Origin: DASQFQ01 sp963802905
Lineage (GTDB): Bacteria; Actinomycetota; Thermoleophilia; Solirubrobacterales; Solirubrobacteraceae
Length of the DNA stretch: 64,000 nt
Assembly: GCA_963802905.1 (NCBI GenBank)
Contig: CAWDKH010000017.1
Coordinates: 186,001-250,000, forward strand
Direction of reading: 5' to 3'
Shown: one piece after another, positions 50,400 to 58,930 of the stretch
How the letters are laid out: each line of letters starts with the position of its first letter
Position numbering within the stretch: the stretch's first letter is position 1
Program-made: the position numbers and the translations under genes
The notes under the pieces: model-generated
Told to the model about the DNA's origin: nothing
Seen by the model: the letters and a program-made list of their open reading frames with translations, nothing else
Databases searched by the model: none

Positions 50400-51419
50400 T
50401 TACCCGGGTAGGCGGTCCAGCACGAGGAACGCCTTCTGGTCCTGCCCCTGCTGGAAGGAGGCGAGGAACAGGTTGCTGCGCGTCAGCGCGTCGATCCGGC
50501 GCGACTCCGACGGCGGGATCGTCTCCGGCCGCGGCGTCGCGGCGGGGATCGTGGCGCGCAGCGGGATCTCCAGCTGCGGCTCGAGGTCGCCGGGGCGGAA
50601 GAACAGCGCCTGCGTCTGGGAGTCCTCGGCCGCCGTCGCGGTCGCCGTCGTGCCGTCCTTGTTCTTCGTCTTCTCCGGCGGCTTCGGCGGCAGCAGCGCG
50701 ACCACGAGGTCGACGTCCTTGACGTAGCGGAACGTGTAGAGCGCGAGCTCGAGCGCCTCGCGGCGCAGGAACAGGTGGCGCGCCTCGGACGGCTTGCCGC
50801 CCCGGACCGAGCCCTTCGGCCCGAGCCCGTTGAGGGTGAACATCAGCCCGTTGCCGTCGATGAAGTCGATGTTGCCGCCCTGCGGGGCGGTGCGGAGCGC
50901 GACCTCGAGCGGGACGTCGAAGACCTCGAGCTTGCTCGCCTGCACGCCGACGATCTGGTTGCCGTCGGACAGGCGGTACTTGCGCCCGACGTGGGTGGCG
51001 ATCTCCTTCGCGGCGCCGACGCCGTCGTCGGAGCCCGGCTTCCACTGCGACCAGCCGTCGGGCGCGCCGTTGTTGCCGGTGGTGCCGACGTAGACGGCTG
51101 CGCCGATCGCCAGCGTGGCGATCGCGATCCCCAGCAGCGCGCCCAGGACGAGCCCGAAGCGCGAGCGGTAGGGCGTGTCGGTTCCTGCCGGCTTCGTCGC
51201 GGCGTCGCGCGCCTCCTCGGAGGCGCCGTCCGGATCGCTCGCGACCATCGCCGCGGCGGGGTCGAGCTCGGTGGCTTCCGTCTCCGACGAGCGGTGCCAC
51301 AGGCCGCCCTTCTGCTTGCGGCGCTGCTCCTCGAGCTCGCGGGCGCGCTCGCGCTCGGCCTCGGCCGAGCTGCCGGGCCGGCCGGCGGGCGACGGCGGCG
51401 GGATCAGATCACGGGCCAT
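50400..51419 (-). CDS. Single-span membrane protein coupled to the FtsH-like gene
   Basis: The 339-residue protein has a charged cytosolic N-terminal part with a Glu/Arg helix (EAERERARELEEQRRKQKGG) and one membrane span at about 86-108 (FGLVLGALLGIAIATLAIGA). An extracytoplasmic domain of about 220 residues follows, with GPDGWSQWKP-like, LSDGNQIVGVQASKLEVFDV and HLFLRREALELALYTFRYVK segments. Its start overlaps the FtsH-like gene by 16 nt. The tight coupling suggests an adaptor or substrate-presenting partner of that protease. No family recognised. Confidence 0.65.
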   Translation of the reverse strand: MARDLIPPPSPAGRPGSSAEAERERARELEEQRRKQKGGLWHRSSETEATELDPAAAMVASDPDGASEEARDAATKPAGTDTPYRSRFGLVLGALLGIAIATLAIGAAVYVGTTGNNGAPDGWSQWKPGSDDGVGAAKEIATHVGRKYRLSDGNQIVGVQASKLEVFDVPLEVALRTAPQGGNIDFIDGNGLMFTLNGLGPKGSVRGGKPSEARHLFLRREALELALYTFRYVKDVDLVVALLPPKPPEKTKNKDGTTATATAAEDSQTQALFFRPGDLEPQLEIPLRATIPAATPRPETIPPSESRRIDALTRSNLFLASFQQGQDQKAFLVLDRLPG

Positions 51420-53818
51420 GTGTCCTCGTCCAGCAGGTCGATCTCCGGACGCTCGAGCCGCGCGTCCTCCAGCACCTGAACGACATCGTCGCCGTAGAGC
51501 TCACCTGCGGCAACCAGCCGGCTGGCGACGTAGTCGACACCCTCGCGGTTGTGGCGGATCGTGTTGTAGGCGATCACGAACGATTGCCCGATCAGCGTCG
51601 CGGCCAGGCGCCGCTTGCCGCCGTCGGCGAGCACGCCGGAGACGCCGTCGTCGTTCATCATGCTGCCGCCCGAGCGGTGCATGATCTGCGTGCCGAGCTT
51701 CTCGAAGCGCTTCATGATGCGCTCCTCTTCCTCCTCGCGGCGCTCCTTGTCGCCGATCCGGTCGGCGAGGTCGAGCGGCGTCGGGCCCATGCCCGCGCGG
51801 CCGACCATCCTGACCGCGTGCGCCGTCGTCGAGTAGACGTCGCCGCCGACGCCCGTCGTCGTCTGGTCGTAGAAGACGTACTCGGCCGCCATCGCGCCGA
51901 GGGTCCAGATCAGGCCGGCGATCTGCTCCGAGCGCCATTCGACGAAGCGGTCCTCGAGCCGCATCGCCTGGTGGTGGCCGCCGGAGTTGCCGCGCTTGCG
52001 GACCGAGAGCCGCGTGGAGAGGACGTTGTCGGCGTAGAGGTGCGAGCACACGGCATGGCCCGCCTCGTGGACGGCGATCGAGCGCTCCTCGTGCTTGGCG
52101 TACGGCTGCCCGACGGCCACGCCGGACTCGACCGTGGTCATCGCCTCGAGCAGGTCCTCCCACTCGAACGCCTGGCGGCCGTCGGAGTGTGCGTAGGTCA
52201 GCGCCATCGAGCAGACCTGGTCGATCATCGCCGGCGAGTAGCCGTTGGTGACGCGGGCGAGCTCGTCGCGCTTGCGCGGCGTGTCGAGCGCCTCCGCGTG
52301 CGCGACCTTGTTGAGGTAGAGGTCGAAGATGTCGCGCCGGTCCTCCCACGTGGGCGTGCGGAAGTAGATGTGGCGCCCCATCCGGCCCGGGCGGGTGAGC
52401 GCCGGGTCGAGGCGCTCGAGCGCCACGTTGCAGGCGCCGATGAAGTAGATCTCCTCCTTGTTGGGCTTCGGAGGCTTCAGACGCAGCGAGCGCTTGCCGA
52501 TCTTGCGCGGCACGATGTAAAGCGCATCGAGCCAGGTGTTGATGCGCTTGGTGCGCATGCGCTTCATCAGCGGCGGGTCGTCGATGCCATCCATCACGAC
52601 GAGCAGCTGGTTGAGCGCGAGCCCGCCGCCGCCGCCCATCATCCCCGGCATCATCATGTCGCGGACCGTGCCGGCCAGCTTCACGAGCCCCGGCGGGTAG
52701 ACCGGCCCGCGCGGCTCGGCGCGCATGTTGAACATGCGGTCGCGCCAGGCGGACGTCTCCAGCACCAGGTCCCCGTCCCACGTCAGCGCGCCCTGCGGGC
52801 CGAAGAACAGCTCGTCGTTCACCGTCGAGTCCACCAGCGGCTGGAAGCCCGAGCCGAGCGACTGCCGGCGCATGCCGACGGCGTCGATCTCGTCGATGAA
52901 CACGATGCACTGGCCGCCCCACTTGCGGGCGAGGCGCTTGGCCTTCATCGCCAGGTAGCGCACCAGCACCGCGTCCATGCCGATGAACGTCTGCGCGAAG
53001 CCGGAGCCCGGGATCGACACGAAGGGGCAGTTGAAGGAGGTCGCGATGCCCTTGGAGAGCATCGTCTTGCCGGTGCCGGGAGCGCCGAGGAAGAGCACGC
53101 CGCGCTCGCGCTTGCCGCCGGCCTTCTCGAACTCCTCGCCCGACTGCCAGAGCGAGACCACGCGCGTGATCTCCTCCTTCGCCTCGGCCTGGCCGCGGAC
53201 GTCGGCCATCTTGACGCCCCAGTCCGCATCGCCCGGCTCGTAGCCCTTGATCTGGCCGGCGCCGAGCAGCAGCAGCGGCCCGAACAGGATCAGGAAGTTG
53301 GCGAAGAAGAGGATGAAGACGATCGGCAGGTAGCCGAGCAGCACCGGGCCGAACGCCTTGAACAGGTCGCCGATCGTCGAGAAGCCGCCGGAGACGGAGC
53401 TGTCGCCGCCGGTGAACCCGTTGAAGATCATCGCGGCCACGACGCAAGTGCCGACGATCACGACCAGGCGCCAGACGAGGCGGAACTTCTTGCGCCAGTA
53501 CCAGAGGCGGCGCCGCGAGACGACGTCCTCGTCCTTGAGCTCCGGGTCGGCGCCGTAGAGCGTGGGCGCCGGGATGAAGCGGTGGGCGAGGACGTCGATC
53601 AGGCCGCGGAAGATCGCGACGCCCGCGATCGTGCCCAGCAGCGAGCCGAGGAAGCCCCACTCGAGCCCGCGGAAGAGCAGTACGAACAGCACGGGGCTGG
53701 TGAGCACGGCGACGAACGTCGCGGCGCGCCCGAGGCGCTTCCACTCACGCGCCAGCGCTGACGCAGAGTCATTGACTCGACGCTCGTGCAGGCTCGGATG
53801 ACGTTCGCCGTCGGGCAC
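51404..53818 (-). CDS. FtsH-like membrane AAA+ metalloprotease with two insertions
   Basis: The 804-residue protein has N-terminal spans (ATFVAVLTSPVLFVLLFRGL, VWRLVVIVGTCVVAAMIF, ILFFANFLILFGPLLLLGAG) then an AAA+ domain: Walker A GAPGTGKTMLSKG, Walker B CIVFIDEIDAVGMRR and an Arg-finger region LTRPGRMGRHIYF. The zinc motif is HEAGHAVCSHL. Between Walker B and LNQLLVVMDGIDD it has about 80 extra residues, including MMMPGMMGGGGG. About 40 more (MKRMRTKRINTWLDALYIVP onward) precede the sensor-1 Asn of IGACNVALERLDP. It degrades membrane or cytosolic proteins with ATP. It is too diverged to be the housekeeping FtsH. Confidence 0.85.
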   Translation of the reverse strand: MPDGERHPSLHERRVNDSASALAREWKRLGRAATFVAVLTSPVLFVLLFRGLEWGFLGSLLGTIAGVAIFRGLIDVLAHRFIPAPTLYGADPELKDEDVVSRRRLWYWRKKFRLVWRLVVIVGTCVVAAMIFNGFTGGDSSVSGGFSTIGDLFKAFGPVLLGYLPIVFILFFANFLILFGPLLLLGAGQIKGYEPGDADWGVKMADVRGQAEAKEEITRVVSLWQSGEEFEKAGGKRERGVLFLGAPGTGKTMLSKGIATSFNCPFVSIPGSGFAQTFIGMDAVLVRYLAMKAKRLARKWGGQCIVFIDEIDAVGMRRQSLGSGFQPLVDSTVNDELFFGPQGALTWDGDLVLETSAWRDRMFNMRAEPRGPVYPPGLVKLAGTVRDMMMPGMMGGGGGLALNQLLVVMDGIDDPPLMKRMRTKRINTWLDALYIVPRKIGKRSLRLKPPKPNKEEIYFIGACNVALERLDPALTRPGRMGRHIYFRTPTWEDRRDIFDLYLNKVAHAEALDTPRKRDELARVTNGYSPAMIDQVCSMALTYAHSDGRQAFEWEDLLEAMTTVESGVAVGQPYAKHEERSIAVHEAGHAVCSHLYADNVLSTRLSVRKRGNSGGHHQAMRLEDRFVEWRSEQIAGLIWTLGAMAAEYVFYDQTTTGVGGDVYSTTAHAVRMVGRAGMGPTPLDLADRIGDKERREEEEERIMKRFEKLGTQIMHRSGGSMMNDDGVSGVLADGGKRRLAATLIGQSFVIAYNTIRHNREGVDYVASRLVAAGELYGDDVVQVLEDARLERPEIDLLDEDTWPVI

Positions 53819-53860
53819 GCGGGCTTCAGGGTACCTCTACGCAGCCCAAAGCCCAATGGG

Positions 53861-54289
53861 TCAACCGTCGAGGCTGTGCCCCTTCACACTCGCCAGGCGG
53901 GCCAAGGTCAGCGCGCCGAGCAGCAGGCCGAAGTCGCGCAGCGCGATGTCGCCGTAGCCGCCGACGATCAGCAGGTTGACGATGATGCCGCCGAGCCAGC
54001 CGGCGACGAGCAGCGCGCCGTACCGTGGCGCGAACGCGACGACGAGCCCGGCGAGGATCTCGACGACGCCGACGATGTACATGGCGTCCGCGGCCGACCC
54101 GGGGATGATGTCGTTGAAGGCGGGCGCGAGGTAACGCGTCCAGTCGTCCGTGAGGACGTTGGCGAACTTGTCGAGGCCGAACAGGATCGGCGCGACGGTG
54201 AACGCGATGCGCAGCAGCAGCGTGGCCTGAGCGACGGGGTCGCTGCGGAGTACGGCAGCGCGGGGGAGCGGTGTGGTGAGTGTGGTCAT
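53861..54289 (-). CDS. DoxX-family membrane protein
   Basis: The 142-residue protein has four membrane helices: ATLLLRIAFTVAPILFGLDK, DAMYIVGVVEILAGLVVAFA, YGALLVAGWLGGIIVNLLIV and FGLLLGALTLARLASVKG. FGLDKFANVLTDDWTRYLAP matches the DoxX family. Related proteins act in redox or thiol stress responses. It lies behind the anti-sigma gene, with a separate predicted ECF promoter (54294-54325) directly before its ATG. Confidence 0.85.
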   Translation of the reverse strand: MTTLTTPLPRAAVLRSDPVAQATLLLRIAFTVAPILFGLDKFANVLTDDWTRYLAPAFNDIIPGSAADAMYIVGVVEILAGLVVAFAPRYGALLVAGWLGGIIVNLLIVGGYGDIALRDFGLLLGALTLARLASVKGHSLDG

Positions 54290-54293
54290 GCGG

Positions 54294-54325
54294 GGTTGGC
54301 GACGCCCGCCGACCAGGTCTTACGT
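54294..54325 (-). promoter_or_regulatory. Predicted ECF-sigma promoter for doxX
   Basis: On the minus strand the sequence reads ACGTAAGAC, 16 nt, GCCAACC, 4 nt, ATG. The same boxes with the same two spacings precede the ECF sigma gene itself at 55114-55145. The ACGTAA part includes the stop codon of the anti-sigma gene. Confidence 0.7.
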
Positions 54326-54538
54326 CGCGCCGCGCGAGCGGTCGTCCAGGACCAGCTCGCGCAGGCTCTCGTGGTCCTCGCGGCAGGCGGGGCAGCCCTC
54401 CAGGTGCTCGGCCATCCCGGGCACGCGGGCGTCGGCGTCCTCGCCGGCCAGCTCGAGCTCGACGTACTCGTCGAGCCGCTCGAAGCACTCCTCACAGGTC
54501 ACTTCGGGCCCTTCCGGGCCCAGCAGCTCATTGATCAT
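54320..54538 (-). CDS. Zinc-finger (zf-HC2) anti-sigma factor
   Basis: The 72-residue protein has Cys in VTCEECFERLDEYVELELAG and the ZAS motif HLEGCPACREDHESLREL (His-x3-Cys-x2-Cys). There is no membrane segment, so it is a soluble ZAS-type anti-sigma factor that may respond to oxidation of the zinc site. Its start overlaps the sigma gene stop by 11 nt, so the two are co-translated. Confidence 0.88.
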   Translation of the reverse strand: MINELLGPEGPEVTCEECFERLDEYVELELAGEDADARVPGMAEHLEGCPACREDHESLRELVLDDRSRGAT

Positions 54539-55109
54539 GGGTCACCTCCCGGAGCTTGCGCCGGGCGTCGTGCAGGGTCTTGTAGAGCGCGCCGCGGGTC
54601 GAGCCAAGCCGCTCCGCGAGCACGTCGATGGGGATTCCGTTGAGCGCGAGCGCGCAGAACACCTCGCGCTGGTGCGGGGTCAGCTCCGTGCGCACCGCGT
54701 CGCGCAGTGCACGCAGCAGATCGTCCTGCTCGACGCGCTCATGCGCGGACAGGCCGCGGTCCGGGAACTCGGGCCAGCGCTCCTCGTCGATCGGGATCTC
54801 ACGGCCGCGCCACGCGCGCCGGCGAGCCTTCACGCCCGCCTCGAGCAGCGCGAACTTGTACACCCAGGTCGTGAAGCGGCTGGCGCCGCGGAACGTGTCG
54901 AGCTTCGCCAGCACCGCCATCAGCGCGTCGTCGGCGGCCTCGGTCGCGAGGTCCTCGCGCTCGCCGGGGGCGACGTCGCGGCGGGAGAGCTCGAAGCGCG
55001 CCGCGCGCAGCAGCAGCGCGTGCAGCTCACCGATCGCGGCGTCGCGCCGCGGGCCGCGCAGGGCGACGAGCAGCGGGTCGTCGGTGGTGGCTGCCATCAC
55101 GGCAAGCAT
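54528..55109 (-). CDS. ECF-type RNA polymerase sigma factor
   Basis: The 193-residue protein has region 2 (EREDLATEAADDALMAVLAK, LDTFRGASRFTTWVYKFALL) and region 4 (LTPHQREVFCALALNGIPID, VLAERLGSTRGALYKTLHDA, RRKLREV). The ATG at 55109 is preferred over 55097 because it lies at the same distance from the predicted ECF promoter as the ATG of doxX. With the anti-sigma factor and doxX it forms a self-controlled stress module. Confidence 0.9.
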   Translation of the reverse strand: MLAVMAATTDDPLLVALRGPRRDAAIGELHALLLRAARFELSRRDVAPGEREDLATEAADDALMAVLAKLDTFRGASRFTTWVYKFALLEAGVKARRRAWRGREIPIDEERWPEFPDRGLSAHERVEQDDLLRALRDAVRTELTPHQREVFCALALNGIPIDVLAERLGSTRGALYKTLHDARRKLREVTHDQ

Positions 55110-55113
55110 GAAC

Positions 55114-55145
55114 GGTTGGCGTCCGCGCGCGTCGATGTCTTACGT
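55114..55145 (-). promoter_or_regulatory. Predicted autoregulatory ECF-sigma promoter
   Basis: ACGTAAGAC, 16 nt, GCCAACC, 4 nt and ATG on the minus strand are identical in boxes and spacings to the site before doxX. Its left box overlaps TTACGTAA on the + strand, near the folE promoter. Confidence 0.7.
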
Positions 55146-55177
55146 AATGAATCGCCGGCGGCCGTCGCTAACCCGCC

Positions 55178-55762
55178 ATGACCCACTCTCTTGCCCTTGC
55201 CACCGAGCTCCCGGCGCCGCATCCGGCGGAGCGCGCTGCGGCCGACTTCCTCATGGCGCTCGGCGTCGACCTCGACGACGAGAGTCGCCGCGACACCCCG
55301 CGGCGGATCGCCCGCATGTACGACGAGCTGCTCACGCCGGAGCCGTTCGACGCCACCACCTTCCCCAACGACGCCGGCTACGACGAGCTCGTCGTCGCTC
55401 GTGAGATCCCGTTCCACTCGCTGTGCGAGCACCACCTGCTGCCGTTCACCGGCGTCGCCCACGTCGGCTACCTGCCCGGCGAGCGGATCATCGGGCTCTC
55501 CAAGCTCGCTCGTGTGGTCGATCACTTCGCCCGCGCGCTGCAGGTCCAGGAGCGCTTGACGACGCAGGTGGCCGGCTGGCTGCAGCAGGAGCTGCAGCCC
55601 AAGGGCGTCGGCGTGGTGCTCGAGGCCGAGCATCTGTGCATGTCGATCCGCGGCGTGCAGAAGCCGGGCGCCACCACGGTCACGTCGGCGCTGCACGGGC
55701 TGGTCCGCGACGACTCGCGCACCCGCCAGGAGTTCCTGGCACTGGCGGCGAGCCATGCCTGA
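55178..55762 (+). CDS. folE: GTP cyclohydrolase I
   Basis: The 194-residue protein has the family motifs: DTPRRIARMYDELLTPEPF, FHSLCEHHLLPFTGVAHVGY (zinc-binding Cys and His), LPGERIIGLSKLARVVDHFA and RLTTQVAGWL. MSIRGVQKPGATTVTSALHG, with the second zinc Cys just before in AEHLCMSIRG, completes the set. It makes 7,8-dihydroneopterin triphosphate for folate or pteridine synthesis. Its end overlaps the next gene by 8 nt. Confidence 0.95.
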   Translation: MTHSLALATELPAPHPAERAAADFLMALGVDLDDESRRDTPRRIARMYDELLTPEPFDATTFPNDAGYDELVVAREIPFHSLCEHHLLPFTGVAHVGYLPGERIIGLSKLARVVDHFARALQVQERLTTQVAGWLQQELQPKGVGVVLEAEHLCMSIRGVQKPGATTVTSALHGLVRDDSRTRQEFLALAASHA

Positions 55763-56918
55763 GACCTATGTGATCGCCGGCGCGGGCCTGGCCGGGGCGA
55801 AGGCGGCCGAGGCGCTGCGCGACGAGGGCTTCGAGGGCCGGATCGTGCTCGTGGGCGAGGAAGCCGAGCTGCCCTACGAGCGCCCGCCGTTGTCGAAGGA
55901 CTACCTGCGCGGCGAGTCGCCGCGCGAGCAGGCGCGCGTACACCCCGAAGGCTTCTACGCCGAGCACGACATCGACCTGCGGACCGGCACCGCGGTGACC
56001 GAGATCGACACCGCCGCGCGCTCCGTCTCGCTCTCAGACGGTGAGCGGCTCGGCTACGACCGGCTGCTGCTCGCCACCGGGTCGGAGCCGCGCCGGCTGT
56101 CGGTGCCGGGCGCGGAGCTCGACGGCATCCACCACCTGCGCACCTTCGCCGACAGCGACGCGCTCGCCGCCGCGCTCCAGCCGGGCGCCCGTGCGGTCAT
56201 CGCCGGCGGCGGCTGGATCGGCATGGAGGTGGCGGCCTCGGCGCGCCAGAAAGGGCTCGAGGTCACGGTCGTCGAGCTCGGCGCGACGCCGCTCGAGGCC
56301 GCGCTGGGCCGCGAGGCCGGGGAGATCTACGCCGGGCTCCACCGCGAGCACGGCGTCGATGTCCGCACCGGGGTCGCCGTCTCGGCTGTGGAGGGCGCAG
56401 GACGCGTCGAGCGCGTCGTGCTCGCCGATGGCAGCACGCTCGACGCCGACCTGCTCGTCGCCGGGCTGGGCGCGATCCCGCGCACCGGGCTCGCCGAGCG
56501 CGCCGGCCTCGCGGTCGAGAACGGCGTCGTCTGCGACGCGAGCCTCCGCACGAGCGACGAGCACGTGTTCGCCGCCGGCGACATCGCCAACGCCGAGCAC
56601 CCGTTCTACGGCCGCCGCCTCCGCGTCGAGCACTGGGCCAACGCGCTCCACCAGCCCGAGGTCGCGGCGAAGGCGATGCTGGGCAAGCCCGCGACCTTCG
56701 ACCGCCTGCCGTACTTCTTCTCCGACCAGTACGACGTCGGCATGGAGTTCCGCGGGCTGCCGTTCGGCGCCGAGACGTTCGAGATCCGCGGCGACGCCGA
56801 GCGCTACGAGTTCGTCGCCTACTGGCGGCGCGAGGGGCGCCTGCTGGCCGCCATGAACGTGAACGTCTGGGATGTCGGGGACGCGATCGAGGAGGAGATG
56901 CTCAGCCGCGCCATTTGA
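55755..56918 (+). CDS. FAD-dependent NAD(P)H reductase, ferredoxin-reductase-like
   Basis: The 387-residue protein has MPETYVIAGAGLAGAKAAEA (FAD), LPYERPPLSKDYLRGESPRE, LLATGSEPRRLSVPGAELDG, AVIAGGGWIGMEVAASARQK (NAD), DEHVFAAGDIANAEHPFYGR and LRVEHWANALHQPEVAAKAM. It is the family of rubredoxin/ferredoxin reductases of oxygenase systems and a paralogue of the gene at 39755. It overlaps folE but the metabolic link is unclear. It converges with the thioredoxin-like gene, overlapping by 17 nt. Confidence 0.9.
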   Translation: MPETYVIAGAGLAGAKAAEALRDEGFEGRIVLVGEEAELPYERPPLSKDYLRGESPREQARVHPEGFYAEHDIDLRTGTAVTEIDTAARSVSLSDGERLGYDRLLLATGSEPRRLSVPGAELDGIHHLRTFADSDALAAALQPGARAVIAGGGWIGMEVAASARQKGLEVTVVELGATPLEAALGREAGEIYAGLHREHGVDVRTGVAVSAVEGAGRVERVVLADGSTLDADLLVAGLGAIPRTGLAERAGLAVENGVVCDASLRTSDEHVFAAGDIANAEHPFYGRRLRVEHWANALHQPEVAAKAMLGKPATFDRLPYFFSDQYDVGMEFRGLPFGAETFEIRGDAERYEFVAYWRREGRLLAAMNVNVWDVGDAIEEEMLSRAI

Positions 56919-57450
56919 CGGAGCACCCGCGCGGGCGGGTCTCCGGCTCGGCCGGCGTGGAGCCGGCGAGCGCCGCGTCGAGCGCCGCACGCAGCCACTC
57001 GGCGCCACGGCTCTCGTCCTGGTGATCGCCGTCCGGGGCGCCGCGGTAGACGAGCCGGTGCTCGCCGTCGAGCACGAACACGTGCGGCGTGACCTCGGCG
57101 CCGAGCGCCCGCGCCACCGACTGGTCCTCGTCATGCAGGTTCGGGTACGGCCACGACTGGTCGTGCGCGAAGCGCTGCATCGCCTCGAGCGAGTCGGCGG
57201 GGTAGCGCGCCGCGTCGTTGGCGTGGATGCCGAGGAAGCGCACGCCGCGGTCGGCGTAGTCCTCGGCCGCCGCGCGCAGCCGCTTGTTCCAGGCGATCAC
57301 GTACGGGCAGTGGAGGCAGGTGACCACGAGCACCGTCGCCGACGGGGCGGGATCCTGCGGGACGGCGTGCGCTACGCCGTCGGTATCGGGGAGCGCGAAC
57401 TCCGGAACCGGGTCCCCGATTCCGAAGCGGGTTTGCGTGGTGTCGGCCAT
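56902..57450 (-). CDS. Thioredoxin/AhpC-like peroxiredoxin-family protein
   Basis: The 182-residue protein has FGIGDPVPEFALPDTDGVAH, VLVVTCLHCPYVIAWNKRLR (CLHC active site), VRFLGIHANDAARYPADSLE and the cis-Pro region VTPHVFVLDGEHRLVYRGAP. It matches the group of CxxCP thioredoxin-like proteins with a DGDHQDE tail. It likely reduces disulfides or peroxides in the cytosol, as there is no signal peptide. Its start lies 79 nt inside the 3' end of the acyltransferase gene. Confidence 0.88.
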   Translation of the reverse strand: MADTTQTRFGIGDPVPEFALPDTDGVAHAVPQDPAPSATVLVVTCLHCPYVIAWNKRLRAAAEDYADRGVRFLGIHANDAARYPADSLEAMQRFAHDQSWPYPNLHDEDQSVARALGAEVTPHVFVLDGEHRLVYRGAPDGDHQDESRGAEWLRAALDAALAGSTPAEPETRPRGCSVKWRG

Positions 57451-58811
57451 GGCTCCATGGTGGCACGCAGCTCGTCGAGCGCGGCGTGCAGGTCGAGCGC
57501 GAGCGCGTCGGCATCGGGCAGCGTCTCGGTATCCGCGTAGAGGCCGAAGCACGCGTCGTCGCCGATCGTCGTCATGCCCACCGACAGCGCGTGGCGGTCG
57601 GAGAGCGGGACGACCGGGAACGCCTCGCGCAGGCGGCAGCCCTTCAGGTACATCGGGATGCGCGGGCCGGGGATGTTCGAGACGACGAGGTTGTAGACGC
57701 GCGGGCTGGCCAGCGCGTGCGCCGCCACCTTCTGCAGCGTGCGCGGCGCGTAGGCGAGCGCCTGCAGCGCCGCGTCGGCGTTCTCGGGCACGCCGGCCTC
57801 CTTGCGCGTGCGGGTCGCGTGGTTGACGCGGTGCAGGCGGTCGAGCGGGTCGGCGGTGGAGGCCGGCAGCTCGACGAACATGAACGTGATGCGGTTGCCG
57901 AGGTCGCCGTTGTCGTCGCCGTTGCGCACGTTGACCGGCACCATCGCCTTGAGGTCGCGCGGGCGCTCGTCGCGGCGCTCGGCGTGGCGGCGCAGCGCGC
58001 CGGCGACAGCGGCGAGTACGACGTCGTTGACGGTCACGCCGTACTCGTTCTTGATCGCGCGCAGCTCGTCGAGCGGCCGGCGTGCGGTGGCGAGGTGGCG
58101 GTCGGGCGAGCCGGGCTCGTTGAACGCGCTGCGCGGCGCGACCGGCAGCACGGCGCCGGCGAGCGCGCGGGCGGTGCGCAGGCCGAAGGCCGGCAGCGCG
58201 AGCGGCGCGCGGGCGAGCTCGAGCGGGGCGCGCAGCAGCGACAGCTGCTCGCGGGTGCGATCCCAGGCGCCGCGGGCGAGCAGCTCGAGCGGGTTCGGCG
58301 GCGGGGCGGGGCGCCACTCCGGCGGGGGCTCGTCGGCCGCCGGGTGCGGCTCGAAGTCGAGCAGCAGCGTGCCGAGCTCGACCGCCGCGAGCCCGTCGAC
58401 CATGCAGTGGTGGGCCTTGCCGACGAGCCCGATCCGGCCGTCGGCGAGGTCGGGCGCGATCCAGAACTCCCACAGCGGGCGGTCGCGCCGCAGCGGCTCC
58501 GACAGCACGGCGTCGGCGAGGTCCTCGAGCCGGTCGGCGGCCGAGCGGTGGATGTGCTCGGCGGGGTCGAAGTCCTCGGCGTCGATCCACAGCGGCGCGC
58601 TGAGCCCGAGCACGTCGGGCGCGATCCGCTGGCGGTAGCGCGGCGCGCGGCCGAGCCGGCCGGCGATGTGGTGGAAGAGAACCTCGAAGCTCGGGGGCGG
58701 CGCGTCCGCGGGCGGCGCGAACGTCGCGGCCCAGCCGACGTGCATGTGGGCGCTGGGGCTCTCGACAGCCAGGAATGAGGCGTCGAGCGCCGACAGCCGT
58801 TGGGGCGGCAT
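57372..58811 (-). CDS. Wax ester synthase / diacylglycerol acyltransferase (WS/DGAT)
   Basis: The 479-residue protein has the catalytic motif GKAHHCMVDGLAAVELGTLL (HHxxxDG), the start LSALDASFLAVESPSAHMHV, DRPLWEFWIAPDLADGRIGL and VNDVVLAAVAGALRRH (ND motif). PVNVRNGDDNGDLGNRITFM and YNLVVSNIPGPRIPMYLKGC (PLW/NIPGP block) follow. It makes triacylglycerol or wax esters from acyl-CoA. The last 27 codons overlap the thioredoxin-like gene in another frame, and the C-terminal Arg/Ser-rich tail is probably not functional. Confidence 0.93.
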   Translation of the reverse strand: MPPQRLSALDASFLAVESPSAHMHVGWAATFAPPADAPPPSFEVLFHHIAGRLGRAPRYRQRIAPDVLGLSAPLWIDAEDFDPAEHIHRSAADRLEDLADAVLSEPLRRDRPLWEFWIAPDLADGRIGLVGKAHHCMVDGLAAVELGTLLLDFEPHPAADEPPPEWRPAPPPNPLELLARGAWDRTREQLSLLRAPLELARAPLALPAFGLRTARALAGAVLPVAPRSAFNEPGSPDRHLATARRPLDELRAIKNEYGVTVNDVVLAAVAGALRRHAERRDERPRDLKAMVPVNVRNGDDNGDLGNRITFMFVELPASTADPLDRLHRVNHATRTRKEAGVPENADAALQALAYAPRTLQKVAAHALASPRVYNLVVSNIPGPRIPMYLKGCRLREAFPVVPLSDRHALSVGMTTIGDDACFGLYADTETLPDADALALDLHAALDELRATMEPWPTPRKPASESGTRFRSSRSPIPTA

Positions 58812-58930
58812 TGCGAGGGATCTCCTCCCGTTGGTGTCCGTGATGCGGGCCCTGACCAGTCCCGCGATCCGTCCTCCACGATCGAGGCTAGCGTGGATCC
58901 CCCGGATCTCCGCCAGTCTTTACGAGACTT

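Noticed and set aside
51551..53761. A 736-codon open frame on the + strand opposite the FtsH-like gene
   Set aside because: It is Arg/Asp/His-rich with no motifs, and mirrors a high-GC gene whose antisense frame lacks stops. The minus-strand protein has clear AAA+ and HEAGH motifs.
39755..56918. Recent duplication of the two FAD reductases (39755 and 55755)
   Set aside because: They share family motifs but differ widely in sequence and neighbours, so this is ordinary paralogy.
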